From: Candidatus Roizmanbacteria bacterium RIFCSPLOWO2_01_FULL_41_22
GTDB lineage: Bacteria; Patescibacteriota; Microgenomatia; UBA1406; GWC2-37-13
DNA length: 41,093 nucleotides
Direction of reading: 5' to 3'
Assembly (NCBI GenBank): GCA_001789805.1
Contig: MGAR01000010.1
Location: forward strand, 22,896 to 63,988
The position numbers and the translations under genes were made by a program. Positions 26,259 to 34,954 of the stretch are shown here, piece after piece. Below the pieces are notes generated by a model. That model did not search any database. It saw nothing but the letters and a program-made list of their open reading frames with translations, and was not told where the DNA came from. Within the stretch, counting starts at the first letter, position 1. Each line of letters starts with the position of its first letter.

Positions 26259-27206
26259 ATGTCCAAACCCCACCTCTACATCATCACCGGCCAGACCGCA
26301 AGCGGCAAAACTCAGCTAGCACAAGAGTATGCGGAAAAACTAAACGGCGAGCTTGTGAACTGTGATTCGCGCCAGATTTATAAATATCTGGATATTGTAA
26401 CCGGGAAAGACATCACCAATCAGAAGTTCCATGCGGTAAAAAAGCTTAATAATTTTTCTATTGGCTATTACCTTTTACAACAATCTAAAATCTGGCTTTA
26501 CGACATTGTTGATCCACAAGTTCATTTTTCATCTTACGATTATCAGACGTGTGCTCTTGACGTGATAAGTGATATTTTAAAAAGGGGGAAAACTCCGATT
26601 ATCGTGGGCGGAACTTATTTTTATTTAAAACACCTCTTGTATGAGATTCCATCAGAAAGTATTCCGCCCGACTGGAAAAAGCGCCAAGCCCTTGAGTCAA
26701 AAACAGTCCAGGAACTGCAAAATACACTTTTCGGATTAAACAAAACACTGATGAATAAGTTAAATGAAAGCGACAGGCAAAATAAACGCCGTTTAATCCG
26801 TAAAATAGAGATTACCTTGAATACAAACTCCGCTTATCGTAACAGTCTAAAAACTACTTTACCTAAATTAAACCGCCTGTTAAAAATCCCTGATCTGAAA
26901 ATTAATTTCTTAGGTCTGCAGATCCTTTCTAAAGAAGAACTGGTTCAAAGAATCAGTCAAAGAGTACGCGACAGAATTGATAAGGGCGCTATGGCAGAAG
27001 TGGAAAAGTTAACGGCAATGGGTTATCAAGATAACGCGCCCGGACTGCAGACTATTGGCTGTAGGCAGATTAGACAGTTTCAGCAAGGTCTAATCAACAA
27101 AAAACAGTTGATGGAGCAATGGATCACTAAAGAAACCCAATACGCTAAAAGACAGCTGACTTTTATGAAAAAAGATCCGACAATTCACTGGCAGGGTATG
27201 ACTTGA
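26259..27206 (+). CDS. miaA: tRNA dimethylallyltransferase
   Basis: MiaA adds a dimethylallyl group to A37 of tRNAs that read UNN codons. The protein (315 residues from ATG26259) has the P-loop GQTASGKTQ, the following LVNCDSRQIYKYLDIVTGKD, GGTYFYLKHLLY, and a late segment with GLQTIGCRQIRQF and KRQLTFMKKD. It starts 4 nt after the folD stop, so an upstream ATG in another position is unlikely. Length is normal for the family. Confidence 0.94.
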   Translation: MSKPHLYIITGQTASGKTQLAQEYAEKLNGELVNCDSRQIYKYLDIVTGKDITNQKFHAVKKLNNFSIGYYLLQQSKIWLYDIVDPQVHFSSYDYQTCALDVISDILKRGKTPIIVGGTYFYLKHLLYEIPSESIPPDWKKRQALESKTVQELQNTLFGLNKTLMNKLNESDRQNKRRLIRKIEITLNTNSAYRNSLKTTLPKLNRLLKIPDLKINFLGLQILSKEELVQRISQRVRDRIDKGAMAEVEKLTAMGYQDNAPGLQTIGCRQIRQFQQGLINKKQLMEQWITKETQYAKRQLTFMKKDPTIHWQGMT

Positions 27207-27251
27207 AAAAAATATTACAACGTGAAATAATTAAAAAAGTCACTCATTATT

Positions 27252-27851
27252 ATGGCTGAATCTAATAATTTTACTCCACTTAAGGGGCAAGATTCCCCAA
27301 CTATCTATGTGTCTAAAAATGCCAACTTCCAGACTGTTTCCTCAGATAGCAGATCTAATCTGATAACCACCATTCTTTTAGTCGTCGCCGTGATCTGTTT
27401 GATCTTTAGTATTTCCTACTCAATGATCAACAGCCAGATTACCAAAAACTCCAAAGCTTCAACTATACAACCCCAACCGACTTTGCGGGTTATTAAAATC
27501 GAAAGTCCGCTTATTGCCGCTATAAGCGAATATCCAAAAAGTTATAACGGTCAGATTATTCCAGAGGAATTATATCTTGAGATCAAGAATCACTATCTGG
27601 TCAACACCAAGGCGAGAAAAAATTATGTCATCGACAAAATCGGCCGCTATTACATTTATCAGGATGTTTTGACAGAAAATAGTTTGTATTTTGTTGAGTC
27701 AGAAGAAACCGGAGAATTTGCCCGGCTTCTGGCTGATGAAAAAACCATGGAAAAAATCATTATCGATAAACTGGTTACCCATGGAGATTTTATCGGAAAA
27801 TATGTTAATTTAGACGAGATTATTAACGAAAAACTTAAGCTATTTAAATAA
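27252..27851 (+). CDS. Single-pass membrane protein, unknown
   Basis: I do not recognise this 199-residue protein. It has a short Ser/Asn-rich cytoplasmic N-terminus, one membrane span (about residues 37-58, LITTILLVVAVICLIFSISY) and an outside domain of 140 residues that looks mixed alpha/beta (IGRYYIYQDVLTENSLYFVESEETGEF). The following gene starts 2 nt after its stop, so the two are probably translated together and may interact at the cell surface. Confidence 0.75.
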   Translation: MAESNNFTPLKGQDSPTIYVSKNANFQTVSSDSRSNLITTILLVVAVICLIFSISYSMINSQITKNSKASTIQPQPTLRVIKIESPLIAAISEYPKSYNGQIIPEELYLEIKNHYLVNTKARKNYVIDKIGRYYIYQDVLTENSLYFVESEETGEFARLLADEKTMEKIIIDKLVTHGDFIGKYVNLDEIINEKLKLFK

Positions 27852-27853
27852 TC

Positions 27854-28897
27854 ATGTTAAACTCATTGACGATTACCAAAATATTACTGGCGGTGGTTTT
27901 GCTGGTGTTTGGCGGAGTGATTTCATACAACACCTACGATACGCAGAAAAAAATAACTATTAAAACTAAAGCCGAAGCGCCTACATGGAACCAGTGTAAT
28001 GTCGGCAGTACCAATGTTCCCTGCGGAAGTTGTACAGTCGAAAGTGTCACCAATGGCAGTTTCCATTTTAGCTGCGAATTAAATTGTGGCGGTAATTCGG
28101 CAAACTGTCCAGGAGGCCCAGGCACCCAACAGATCACCGGTAAATGGTTCTGGTGCGGTAATGCCAATAATCCTGGTGACGCCAATAACAGCTGCGGTAA
28201 TAATTACCCTGATTTTAAAAATGACGGCACTCTCGGTGGTGCACCTTGGACAATAAATCGCCAATCACTGATGGGTTTCGACGGCACTTTCGAAACTATA
28301 AACTGTGGACGTGTCCAGGTGGACGTGGTGATGGATGCCCAGGGCGTCAGCCATGCTGGACTGGTTTTTAGTACTAATCAAGATTGTACGACACCACCAA
28401 CTTTGCCACCTTCTCCACCACCAACAGAACCACCACCGCCAACGATTACCCCAGCAGAGCCGCCGACAATTACACCAACCGGACCACCTCTGACCGATAC
28501 ACCTACTCCCACACCAACCAATACGCCAACACCCACTAATACTCCGACTCCGACCAAAACACCAACACCAACCAGAACTCCCACACCGACTAGGACTCCG
28601 ACGCCTATTCCAACAGACACCCCAGTGCCAACGGAAACACCCTATCCCACTGCGTCACCAATCCCGACCGAACCGCCAGTTCCAACCGAACCCCCTGTTG
28701 GCGTCGCACCAACCGTAGTGAATACTCCAGTTCCAACCAACATCATCACCATGATTCCCAGCAATACTCCTACCCAGATCCCCACCAAAGCAGCGACTCC
28801 TAAACTGGAAATCAGCGGCCAGCCACCCGGAAGCCCCATGCCCTGGTTAATATTTACAATTCCGCTAACGCTTTTACTACTTGGATTATTGTTCTAA
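27854..28897 (+). CDS. Cys-rich surface protein with Pro/Thr stalk
   Basis: This 347-residue protein has an N-terminal signal anchor (about residues 8-25), a Cys-rich domain with about a dozen Cys (NVPCGSCTVESV, CELNCGGNSANCPGG, WFWCGN) that likely forms disulfides outside the cell, then a Pro/Thr repeat stalk (about 180-315, with many TPTPTNTPT-type units). A C-terminal membrane helix closes the protein (PWLIFTIPLTLLLLGLLF). The layout resembles a wall-spanning stalk that displays a globular head, and the Thr residues would suit O-glycosylation. No domain name is known to me. It sits 2 nt after the previous gene and converges on lepA with a 6-nt gap. Confidence 0.8.
   Translation: MLNSLTITKILLAVVLLVFGGVISYNTYDTQKKITIKTKAEAPTWNQCNVGSTNVPCGSCTVESVTNGSFHFSCELNCGGNSANCPGGPGTQQITGKWFWCGNANNPGDANNSCGNNYPDFKNDGTLGGAPWTINRQSLMGFDGTFETINCGRVQVDVVMDAQGVSHAGLVFSTNQDCTTPPTLPPSPPPTEPPPPTITPAEPPTITPTGPPLTDTPTPTPTNTPTPTNTPTPTKTPTPTRTPTPTRTPTPIPTDTPVPTETPYPTASPIPTEPPVPTEPPVGVAPTVVNTPVPTNIITMIPSNTPTQIPTKAATPKLEISGQPPGSPMPWLIFTIPLTLLLLGLLF
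28497..28622 (+). repeat. Pro-Thr coding repeat of the stalk
   Basis: Tandem short units based on ACNCCNACNCC code for TPTP-type repeats, with Asn, Lys and Arg punctuating at regular steps (TNTPTP, TKTPTP, TRTPTP). Such repeats can change length by slippage. On the other strand they read as a false Gly-Val open frame. Confidence 0.8.
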
Positions 28898-28903
28898 GGA
28901 AGA

Positions 28904-30688
28904 TCAAGATTGATGAAACAGTTTACGAAAGGCATCTTTTGGGATTTCCACATGACCGATCATCTTCATTCGTTTTTTGCCTTCTTTTTGCTTTTCCAGC
29001 AGTTTTTTCTTTCGCCCCACGTCTCCGGTTCCAATCACCTTACCGCTTTTTATAAGCACATCTTTGCGAAAAGGCGCAATCCGTTCGGAGGCGATAATCT
29101 TCCCTTTATACTGAGCCTGAATCTTGACTTCATACTGCTGGCGGGGGATCACCCGGCGGATTTTTTTTACCAGGTCAAAGGCTTTTTCAAAAGCCCGCTC
29201 GTGCACTACAACCTCGGAAAACTCCTCCACCTCTTGATGGTTTAGTAAAACTGCTAGTTTGTCGGCCTTGACAGGCTGGTAACGGATAAACTCCCAGTCC
29301 AGAGAAGCATATCCCGAAGTCACGCTTTTTAACTTGTCAAAAAAATCGGAGATCATCTCGCTCATGGGCATTTCATAACTTAAAGAAATCTGATTTTTAT
29401 TATCCATAGTGATAAACTTCGCCCGATATTTTTCGCAAAGATCAATGACTGCGCCTAAGTACTTATTTGGCGTAATGATAAACAGTTTGACAATCGGTTC
29501 AGAATAACTACCATTCTCTTGTTTATACTCCACTTTGGGTGGTGTCAGGACCAAATTTAGCGTATATTCCCGCTCCAAACGCTCACGAACCACATCCGCA
29601 TGCAGTAAGCCTAAAAAACCCACCCGAAAACCAGCGCCAAACGCTTTGCTGTAAATGGGGGAGAACTCCAAAGCCGAGTCATTAAGGTAAAGTTTTTCCA
29701 GGGCTTTTTTTAAATTCAGATAATCGACCGTATCAGTGGGAAACATGGAAGCAAAAACCATTGGCTTGACCCTTTTATAACCAGCCAATGGCGGTAAGGA
29801 AAGAGAAGCCGCCTGAATGGTATCGCCAACCTGTACTTGATGGATATCTTTCAAATTGGTGACAATATATCCGATTTCACCAGCGGTAAGTGCGTCCTTT
29901 TGCTTTAAATCCGGCGTAAAAATCCCCACTTCTGAAGCTTCAAATTCCAGTTGATTGACAAACAATTTCACCTTTACTTTTCGCGATACCTGTCCGTGAA
30001 AAACACGGACAAAGGCAATCACACCTCGATGTGAGTCGTAGTAAGAATCAAAAATAAGTGACTGAAAAGAAGATGATCCTAGCTGGGAAGGTGAAGGTAT
30101 TTTTCCAACTATCGTTTCCAGTAATTGAGAAACCCCTTGGCCGGTTTTGGCCGATACCTGAAAAATATCAGTTTCCGCTACTCCTAAAAAATCCATTAAT
30201 TGTTGCTTTACACCGACAATATCGGCGTTTGGTAGATCAATTTTATTGATGACCGGTATGATGACTAAATTTTTTTCCAGGGCTTTGTAAGCATTGGAGA
30301 TAGTTTGTGCCTGTATTCCTTGTGTCGCATCAACCAGAAGTATTACTCCTTCAACACTGGCTAAAGTCCGATCAACCTCATAGGAAAAATCCACATGCCC
30401 GGGAGTGTCGATTAAGTTAAGAGTTAACAGTTGAGAGTTAAGAATTGTGGCATTTTTACTGACAAATTTTTCATTATTATTTTTTAATTGATAATTCATC
30501 CTTACCGGCGCCAGTTTAATAGTGATCCCCCGCTCGCGAGAAACCGGATTACGATCCAGATATTGCTCCTCATGTTTGCCTACTTCCACGTTGCCTGTCA
30601 GCTCCAAAAAACGATCAGCCAGGGTGGATTTACCATGGTCAATATGAGCAATGATGGCAAAATTACGAATCTGGTGAATGCTGTCCAT
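28904..30688 (-). CDS. lepA: Elongation factor 4 (LepA)
   Basis: EF4 is a ribosome-associated GTPase that acts in back-translocation and initiation. The 594-residue protein has the G domain (AHIDHGKST, RERGITIK, DTPGHVDF, NKIDLP), domain II, and the EF4-specific C-terminus (KKLLEKQKEGKKRMKMIGHVEIPKDAF). Between ITIK and DTPGH it is about 14 residues longer than the E. coli protein (residues about 67-86). The last part of that stretch is encoded by a 7-bp repeat array. It is downstream of pyk on the minus strand with a 55-nt gap. Confidence 0.96.
   Translation of the reverse strand: MDSIHQIRNFAIIAHIDHGKSTLADRFLELTGNVEVGKHEEQYLDRNPVSRERGITIKLAPVRMNYQLKNNNEKFVSKNATILNSQLLTLNLIDTPGHVDFSYEVDRTLASVEGVILLVDATQGIQAQTISNAYKALEKNLVIIPVINKIDLPNADIVGVKQQLMDFLGVAETDIFQVSAKTGQGVSQLLETIVGKIPSPSQLGSSSFQSLIFDSYYDSHRGVIAFVRVFHGQVSRKVKVKLFVNQLEFEASEVGIFTPDLKQKDALTAGEIGYIVTNLKDIHQVQVGDTIQAASLSLPPLAGYKRVKPMVFASMFPTDTVDYLNLKKALEKLYLNDSALEFSPIYSKAFGAGFRVGFLGLLHADVVRERLEREYTLNLVLTPPKVEYKQENGSYSEPIVKLFIITPNKYLGAVIDLCEKYRAKFITMDNKNQISLSYEMPMSEMISDFFDKLKSVTSGYASLDWEFIRYQPVKADKLAVLLNHQEVEEFSEVVVHERAFEKAFDLVKKIRRVIPRQQYEVKIQAQYKGKIIASERIAPFRKDVLIKSGKVIGTGDVGRKKKLLEKQKEGKKRMKMIGHVEIPKDAFRKLFHQS
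30417..30444. repeat. Four-unit 7-bp repeat array (A) within lepA
   Basis: On the plus strand TTAAGAG, TTAACAG, TTGAGAG, TTAAGAA stand in 7-bp register. They lie inside the lepA reading frame (residues about 82-91), where the protein is longer than usual. Three 7-bp units equal seven codons, so the array can be read through without a frameshift. Confidence 0.6.
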
Positions 30689-30743
30689 TTAGGAAATAGT
30701 AAGAACTTAGGAATTAAAATATTTTTAGTCGAGGTTAGCAAAA

Positions 30744-32171
30744 CTATGCTTCTACCAACTGGACAGTTGACGTCCCGCCAGTCACGGCCCAGTAATCACC
30801 GTGGAGTACAATTAGTTTTGCGCCTTTTTGTAGTAAATTTTTACTTAGCAGAAAATCAACTACTTCCCTCACCGACTGTCGCGAGACCTCAGCGTCCGGC
30901 TGAACTTCCCTTGAAAAGGGGACCACGCCAAAATTAATTGTCATCATGTCGCGCACCTTTTTGTTGGGTGTAAATGCGTAAATGGGAGTTTTCGCCCGAT
31001 AACGAGACAGTAGCTGCGCTGTTTTACCAGTCTGTGTAAATACCAAAAAGCCGGCAATTTTCTGATTTGAATGAACATGCTGTAAATACAAACCATAGGC
31101 CGTATCACAGATCATCGAAGGAATATCTTTGACCGAATGATCAAATGATCTAGTAAGATTCTCAGTTCTCAGAAGCTCGTTATAGCTTACAGTTCGGCGC
31201 ATCGTTTCCACCGCCTGAAGCGGATACTTGCCCGAAGCTGACTCGGCCGAAAGCATAACACAGTCGGTCTCATCGTAAACGGCATTGGCCATATCAGAAA
31301 CCTCAGCTCGCGTGGGTGTCGGATTATCGATCATTGACTGGAGCATCTGGGTGGCAGTGATAACCGGTTTACCTGCTGTTATACATTTTTTGATCATCAT
31401 TTTCTGAAAATAAGGTACTTCCTCGACCGGTATCTCCACACCTAAATCGCCTCGGGCCACCATAATACCGTCTGCTACGCTGATAATCTCGTCAATATGA
31501 TCCAACCCACTCTGGGTCTCAATTTTGGCAATATATTTTCCCTTTACTTTATATTTTTCTGCTTCCTTGTGAACAATGCGAATATCGCGAGCGTTGCGCA
31601 CAAACGATAATGCAATAAAGTCAACGTCTTTTCTGGCTGCCAGCTCCAACCCCTGAAAATCACGATCAATTAAAACCGGAAAGGGGTAATCGGCTCCCGG
31701 GATGTTAAGCGATTTGTGATTTTTCAGTACTCCGGTGGTGTCTGATCTCAACTGAACTCCGTCTTTTTCTTTTTGAAAATAAAAAGTAAATGCTCCATCG
31801 TCAGCCAGCAGTTTTTGACCGGGTTTAAGATGATTGATTATGTCAGGATGAGTAATGGAGAGACCTTTTTTGCCGTTTTCAAAAGCCGATGCACCAAAAG
31901 CCAAGATTTCACCTTTTTCGATAATCAGTTGATCTTGGGGCATATTTATTCGCAAAGATGGACCTTGCAAATCAATAAGGGTTCCCACTACCACTCCCAA
32001 GCGATCAGCAATTTTTTTGACCCTTTCAATTCTTTCACTATGCCACTCAAGAGTATTATGTTTGAAGTTGTAACGGAAAATATTTACTCCAAGAAGAATC
32101 AGTTTCTCAATCATCTCCTCAGAATCAGATGATGGACCTAAGGTAACAACAATTTTGGTTAGCTTGTTCAT
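30744..32171 (-). CDS. pyk: Pyruvate kinase
   Basis: Pyruvate kinase transfers phosphate from phosphoenolpyruvate to ADP, giving ATP and pyruvate. The 475-residue protein has the family signatures TKIVVTLGPSS at the start, GDLGVEIPVEEVPYFQKMMI and ATQMLQSMIDNPTPTRAEVSD, and the C-terminal domain ending in GDYWAVTGGTSTVQLVEA. With the ADP-forming acyl-CoA synthetase it suggests energy from fermentation. It has a strong own promoter and starts on a leaderless ATG. The segment VREVVDFLLSKNLLQK near the end resembles a fragment upstream of RNase J. Confidence 0.97.
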   Translation of the reverse strand: MNKLTKIVVTLGPSSDSEEMIEKLILLGVNIFRYNFKHNTLEWHSERIERVKKIADRLGVVVGTLIDLQGPSLRINMPQDQLIIEKGEILAFGASAFENGKKGLSITHPDIINHLKPGQKLLADDGAFTFYFQKEKDGVQLRSDTTGVLKNHKSLNIPGADYPFPVLIDRDFQGLELAARKDVDFIALSFVRNARDIRIVHKEAEKYKVKGKYIAKIETQSGLDHIDEIISVADGIMVARGDLGVEIPVEEVPYFQKMMIKKCITAGKPVITATQMLQSMIDNPTPTRAEVSDMANAVYDETDCVMLSAESASGKYPLQAVETMRRTVSYNELLRTENLTRSFDHSVKDIPSMICDTAYGLYLQHVHSNQKIAGFLVFTQTGKTAQLLSRYRAKTPIYAFTPNKKVRDMMTINFGVVPFSREVQPDAEVSRQSVREVVDFLLSKNLLQKGAKLIVLHGDYWAVTGGTSTVQLVEA

Positions 32172-32176
32172 ATCTT

Positions 32177-32205
32177 ATTATAGCTTATTTAAATGCCCAT
32201 ATCAA
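32177..32205 (-). promoter_or_regulatory. Strong promoter of pyk
   Basis: On the minus strand TTGATA (complement of 32200-32205), 17 bp, TATAAT (complement of 32177-32182), ending 5 nt before the ATG. The boxes and spacer match the rpmE promoter exactly (TTGATA-17-TATAAT). Confidence 0.75.
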
Positions 32206-32241
32206 ACCTCAACCTCTTGCCGATTATGGATAAAAAACATA

Positions 32242-32247
32242 TATAAT
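32242..32247 (+). promoter_or_regulatory. -10 box of the first island glycosyltransferase
   Basis: TATAAT lies 24 nt before the ATG at 32272, giving a leader of about 17 nt. A GAGAGGAT in the leader is a possible ribosome binding site but is 14 nt from the ATG. The -35 is weak. Confidence 0.4.
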
Positions 32248-32271
32248 TGAGAGGATTTTCAAAATTTATTT

Positions 32272-33294
32272 ATGCATACCAGCCGACCGACCGTCTCAGT
32301 GATCATTCCGACCCGAAAAATTAACCGTTATCTCCTTGAGGAAACCCTTCCCGCCCTTCAAAAACAGTCATTTAGACGTTTTGAGGTTATAATTCTACCC
32401 GATTTTATTTTAAACCGATATGACAGTCTGATTAAGATCTACCCTTGGTTAAAAATACTGACAATAAAAGATAAAAGTAAACCCGGTAGCAAACGTGACT
32501 TTGGTGCTGTAAATGCCAGTGGGCAATTCCTGGCGTTTATTGATGATGATGTTTTTCCAACATCAAACTGGCTAAAAAATGCAGTAAAGTTATTCAAAGA
32601 GAGGCCAACAATTGATTTGATCGGTGGACCGGGTATACTGCCTAAAAAAACCAACACCTGGGAAATTATTTTTGACGAAATCTTAAAAAGACCTTTGGGA
32701 AGCGGGGAATATAATTATCGCTTTACCAAAAAACCGGAGCGTTTGGTAGACGATTACCCGGCAATGAATCTGTTGATTCGGAAAAATACTTTTTTCAAAC
32801 TTGGCGGGTTTCACACCCAATACTGGCCGGGAGAAGACAGCAAGCTAACTAATCGCGCAGCAAACCTGGCTAAAAAACTAGTACTTTACCATCCTGAGGT
32901 AACTGTCTATCATCACCGCCGGACATCTCTTCATTCACACCTCACCCAGCATAGTAATTACGGCCTAACCCGCGGGGCTTTTTTTGCCCAGGGAGACAAG
33001 AATTCTACTAAACTGATGTATCTTATTCCCGCATTTTTTACGCTTTATTTGGTCGGTTTAAGTGTCCTGTGGGGTATGTCGATGGTGTTTACACCGAACT
33101 TGACAATTCTTATCATCTGTCTGCTGCCTATCTTCCTCTATTTATTAGCCTGCCTTTATCTGGCAATACAAGTTTTTGTCAAACGCAAAAATCCAGTTGT
33201 TGCTGTCGCCGCTGTCTTTGTCCTTTTTTTAACCCATATCGTGTATGGCGTTAATTTTGTTCAAGGTTTTATCGGAGAACTGATCAAAAGGTAA
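32272..33294 (+). CDS. Family 2 glycosyltransferase with C-terminal membrane helices
   Basis: This 340-residue protein has the GT-A start PTVSVIIPTRK, a DDD metal/sugar-nucleotide motif in AFIDDDVFP (about residues 86-90), the acceptor-side GGFHTQYWPGEDS with an ED, and two to three hydrophobic segments near the C-terminus (about 242-265, 275-303 and 307-330). This is typical of processive or lipid-linked GT2 enzymes that assemble surface glycans. Sugar and acceptor unknown. It reads away from pyk and opens the glycan island. Confidence 0.9.
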   Translation: MHTSRPTVSVIIPTRKINRYLLEETLPALQKQSFRRFEVIILPDFILNRYDSLIKIYPWLKILTIKDKSKPGSKRDFGAVNASGQFLAFIDDDVFPTSNWLKNAVKLFKERPTIDLIGGPGILPKKTNTWEIIFDEILKRPLGSGEYNYRFTKKPERLVDDYPAMNLLIRKNTFFKLGGFHTQYWPGEDSKLTNRAANLAKKLVLYHPEVTVYHHRRTSLHSHLTQHSNYGLTRGAFFAQGDKNSTKLMYLIPAFFTLYLVGLSVLWGMSMVFTPNLTILIICLLPIFLYLLACLYLAIQVFVKRKNPVVAVAAVFVLFLTHIVYGVNFVQGFIGELIKR

Positions 33295-33316
33295 CCACGA
33301 GATCATTGCTTTAAAT

Positions 33317-33345
33317 TTGCTTAAATCTATTACTTCTGGCATACT
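33317..33345 (+). promoter_or_regulatory. Promoter of the radical SAM gene
   Basis: TTGCTT (33317-33322), 17 bp, CATACT (33340-33345). The predicted start is near 33352, leader about 30 nt. The leader is A-rich and has a weak AGAG element. Confidence 0.45.
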
Positions 33346-33381
33346 AGTTGTCACACAAAAAGAGAAAAAATCATTATTAAC

Positions 33382-34935
33382 ATGGATAAAAAAATGAAAC
33401 CAACTGTGAAAATCGCCATTGGTTACCCGCCGATTCATTCCGAAAAAGGAGCCCCTCTTCTTTCCCAGAATCGTCAATTTCAATATTTTAATTCTCCAAC
33501 CTATATTTATCCAATGGTGCCAGCTTATGCCGCTTCCAATCTGCAAGCAAACGGCTATCGTGTTTTTTGGCTTGATGGTATTGCCGAAAGAAAAACACAA
33601 AAGCAGTGGCTTGCGGATTTACTTACCATAAAACCAGATTTTCTGATGGTAGAGACAAAAGCTCCGGTTGTTAAGGCGCATTGGGAGCAGATAAAAGAAA
33701 TCAAAAAATTACTGCCCAAAACCAGTCTAATCTGGGTAGGCGACCATATCAGTTATCTGCCGCTTGAGATCTTTGAGAACAGTCCTGTTGATTTTGCCAT
33801 AACCGGAGGCGATTATGACTTTGTGATAGTTAACCTCTTAAATCATATTTATCAAAAAGATAATTTAGAGGGCGGTGTCTATTGGCGGAAGAATAACCGG
33901 CAGATTACCGCTAGACCAAAACTGGTAAACCAATTGGCAAACGGTGAAAAAATATTTAGCTCCGGAGCCGCCTCTTTACGACACGATTTAAACTCTTTGC
34001 CGTTTGTTGACCGCGATCTGACGCGCTGGAAACTTTATGCCTATGAAAACGGAAACTATAAATATACCCCAGGAACTTACATGTACAGCGGCCGCGACTG
34101 CTGGTGGAACCGCTGTACATTTTGTGTTTGGGATCATACCTTAAACCCAGTTGGCTCCTATCGCAGTTTTACTCCAGAGCGTTTGTTTGCGGAAGTAAAA
34201 TATGTGGTTGACAACTATGGCGTTAAAGAGATTTTTGATGATGCCGGTACCATGTTTGTTGGTAATAAATTAAAAAGATTTTGTGAGCTTTTAATTGAAA
34301 GCGGTTATAATAAAAAAGTAAAATATGGCTGTAATATGCGCTTTAACGCTATTCCTTCCCAAGAACTTTATGATCTGATGGGACGGGCTGGCTTTCGGTT
34401 TATTTTATACGGCATGGAGTCGGGGAATCAAAAAACGCTCGATAAACTTGATAAAGGAACCAAGGAAAAAGATGCGCTGATTGGACCGGCAATGGCCAAA
34501 AAAGCGGGTTTGGAGCCTCACGTGACTATCATGCTTGGTTACCCGTGGGAAACGTATAAAGACGCTAAAAAGACGATTTCAACCGCAAAAAAAGCTTTTC
34601 AAAAAGGTTATTATGAAACCATGCAGGCCACGATCATTATGCCTTATCCGGGCACGCCTCTATACCGCGAAGCCAAAGAAAAGGGCTGGTTGTTGACTCA
34701 AGACTATAATCGATTTGATATGCGCGAACCGGTGATGAAAATTCCTTTTAGTCGGAAAAAGTTATTGGAACTGGAACAAGAGTTATATTTGACCTTTATG
34801 ACGCCGCAATATATTTTGCGAAAACTACTATCAATTCGCTCTTTGAAAGATTTTACCTACCTCTTTTACATGGCTAAAAAGTTACTTGGTCATCTGCTGG
34901 ACTTTAATCCCGCCCAAACTAAAGTATATGATTGA
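33382..34935 (+). CDS. B12-binding-type radical SAM protein
   Basis: This 517-residue protein has an N-terminal alpha/beta domain like the cobalamin-binding domain of class B methyltransferases (KIAIGYPPIHSEKG, PDFLMVETKAPV, SLIWVGDHISYLP), but no DxHxxG cobalamin ligand was found. The radical SAM core follows: SGRDCWWNRCTFCVWD, with Cys 240, 245 and 248. The spacing is Cx4Cx2C instead of the usual Cx3Cx2C. Downstream GVKEIFDDAGTMFVG and FILYGMESGNQKTLDKLDKG match radical SAM barrel motifs. The reaction is unknown; the glycan island suggests modification of a sugar or lipid carrier. Start could be residue 5 (ATG33394). Confidence 0.85.
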   Translation: MDKKMKPTVKIAIGYPPIHSEKGAPLLSQNRQFQYFNSPTYIYPMVPAYAASNLQANGYRVFWLDGIAERKTQKQWLADLLTIKPDFLMVETKAPVVKAHWEQIKEIKKLLPKTSLIWVGDHISYLPLEIFENSPVDFAITGGDYDFVIVNLLNHIYQKDNLEGGVYWRKNNRQITARPKLVNQLANGEKIFSSGAASLRHDLNSLPFVDRDLTRWKLYAYENGNYKYTPGTYMYSGRDCWWNRCTFCVWDHTLNPVGSYRSFTPERLFAEVKYVVDNYGVKEIFDDAGTMFVGNKLKRFCELLIESGYNKKVKYGCNMRFNAIPSQELYDLMGRAGFRFILYGMESGNQKTLDKLDKGTKEKDALIGPAMAKKAGLEPHVTIMLGYPWETYKDAKKTISTAKKAFQKGYYETMQATIIMPYPGTPLYREAKEKGWLLTQDYNRFDMREPVMKIPFSRKKLLELEQELYLTFMTPQYILRKLLSIRSLKDFTYLFYMAKKLLGHLLDFNPAQTKVYD

Positions 34936-34954
34936 TTACCGATAATTTTGTAGC

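Noticed and set aside
28378-28620. Long Gly/Val-rich open frame on the minus strand
   Set aside because: It is the complement of the Pro/Thr repeat of the stalk protein; its simple composition comes from the repeat, not from selection for a protein.
27854-28897. CRISPR-like repeat in the stalk gene
   Set aside because: The repeats are short, unspaced, in frame and code for Pro/Thr units; there are no spacers.
30688-30720. A fourth 7-bp array between lepA and pyk
   Set aside because: Repeated TTAGGAA and TTAAGAA-like words occur, but the units do not hold a strict 7-bp register.
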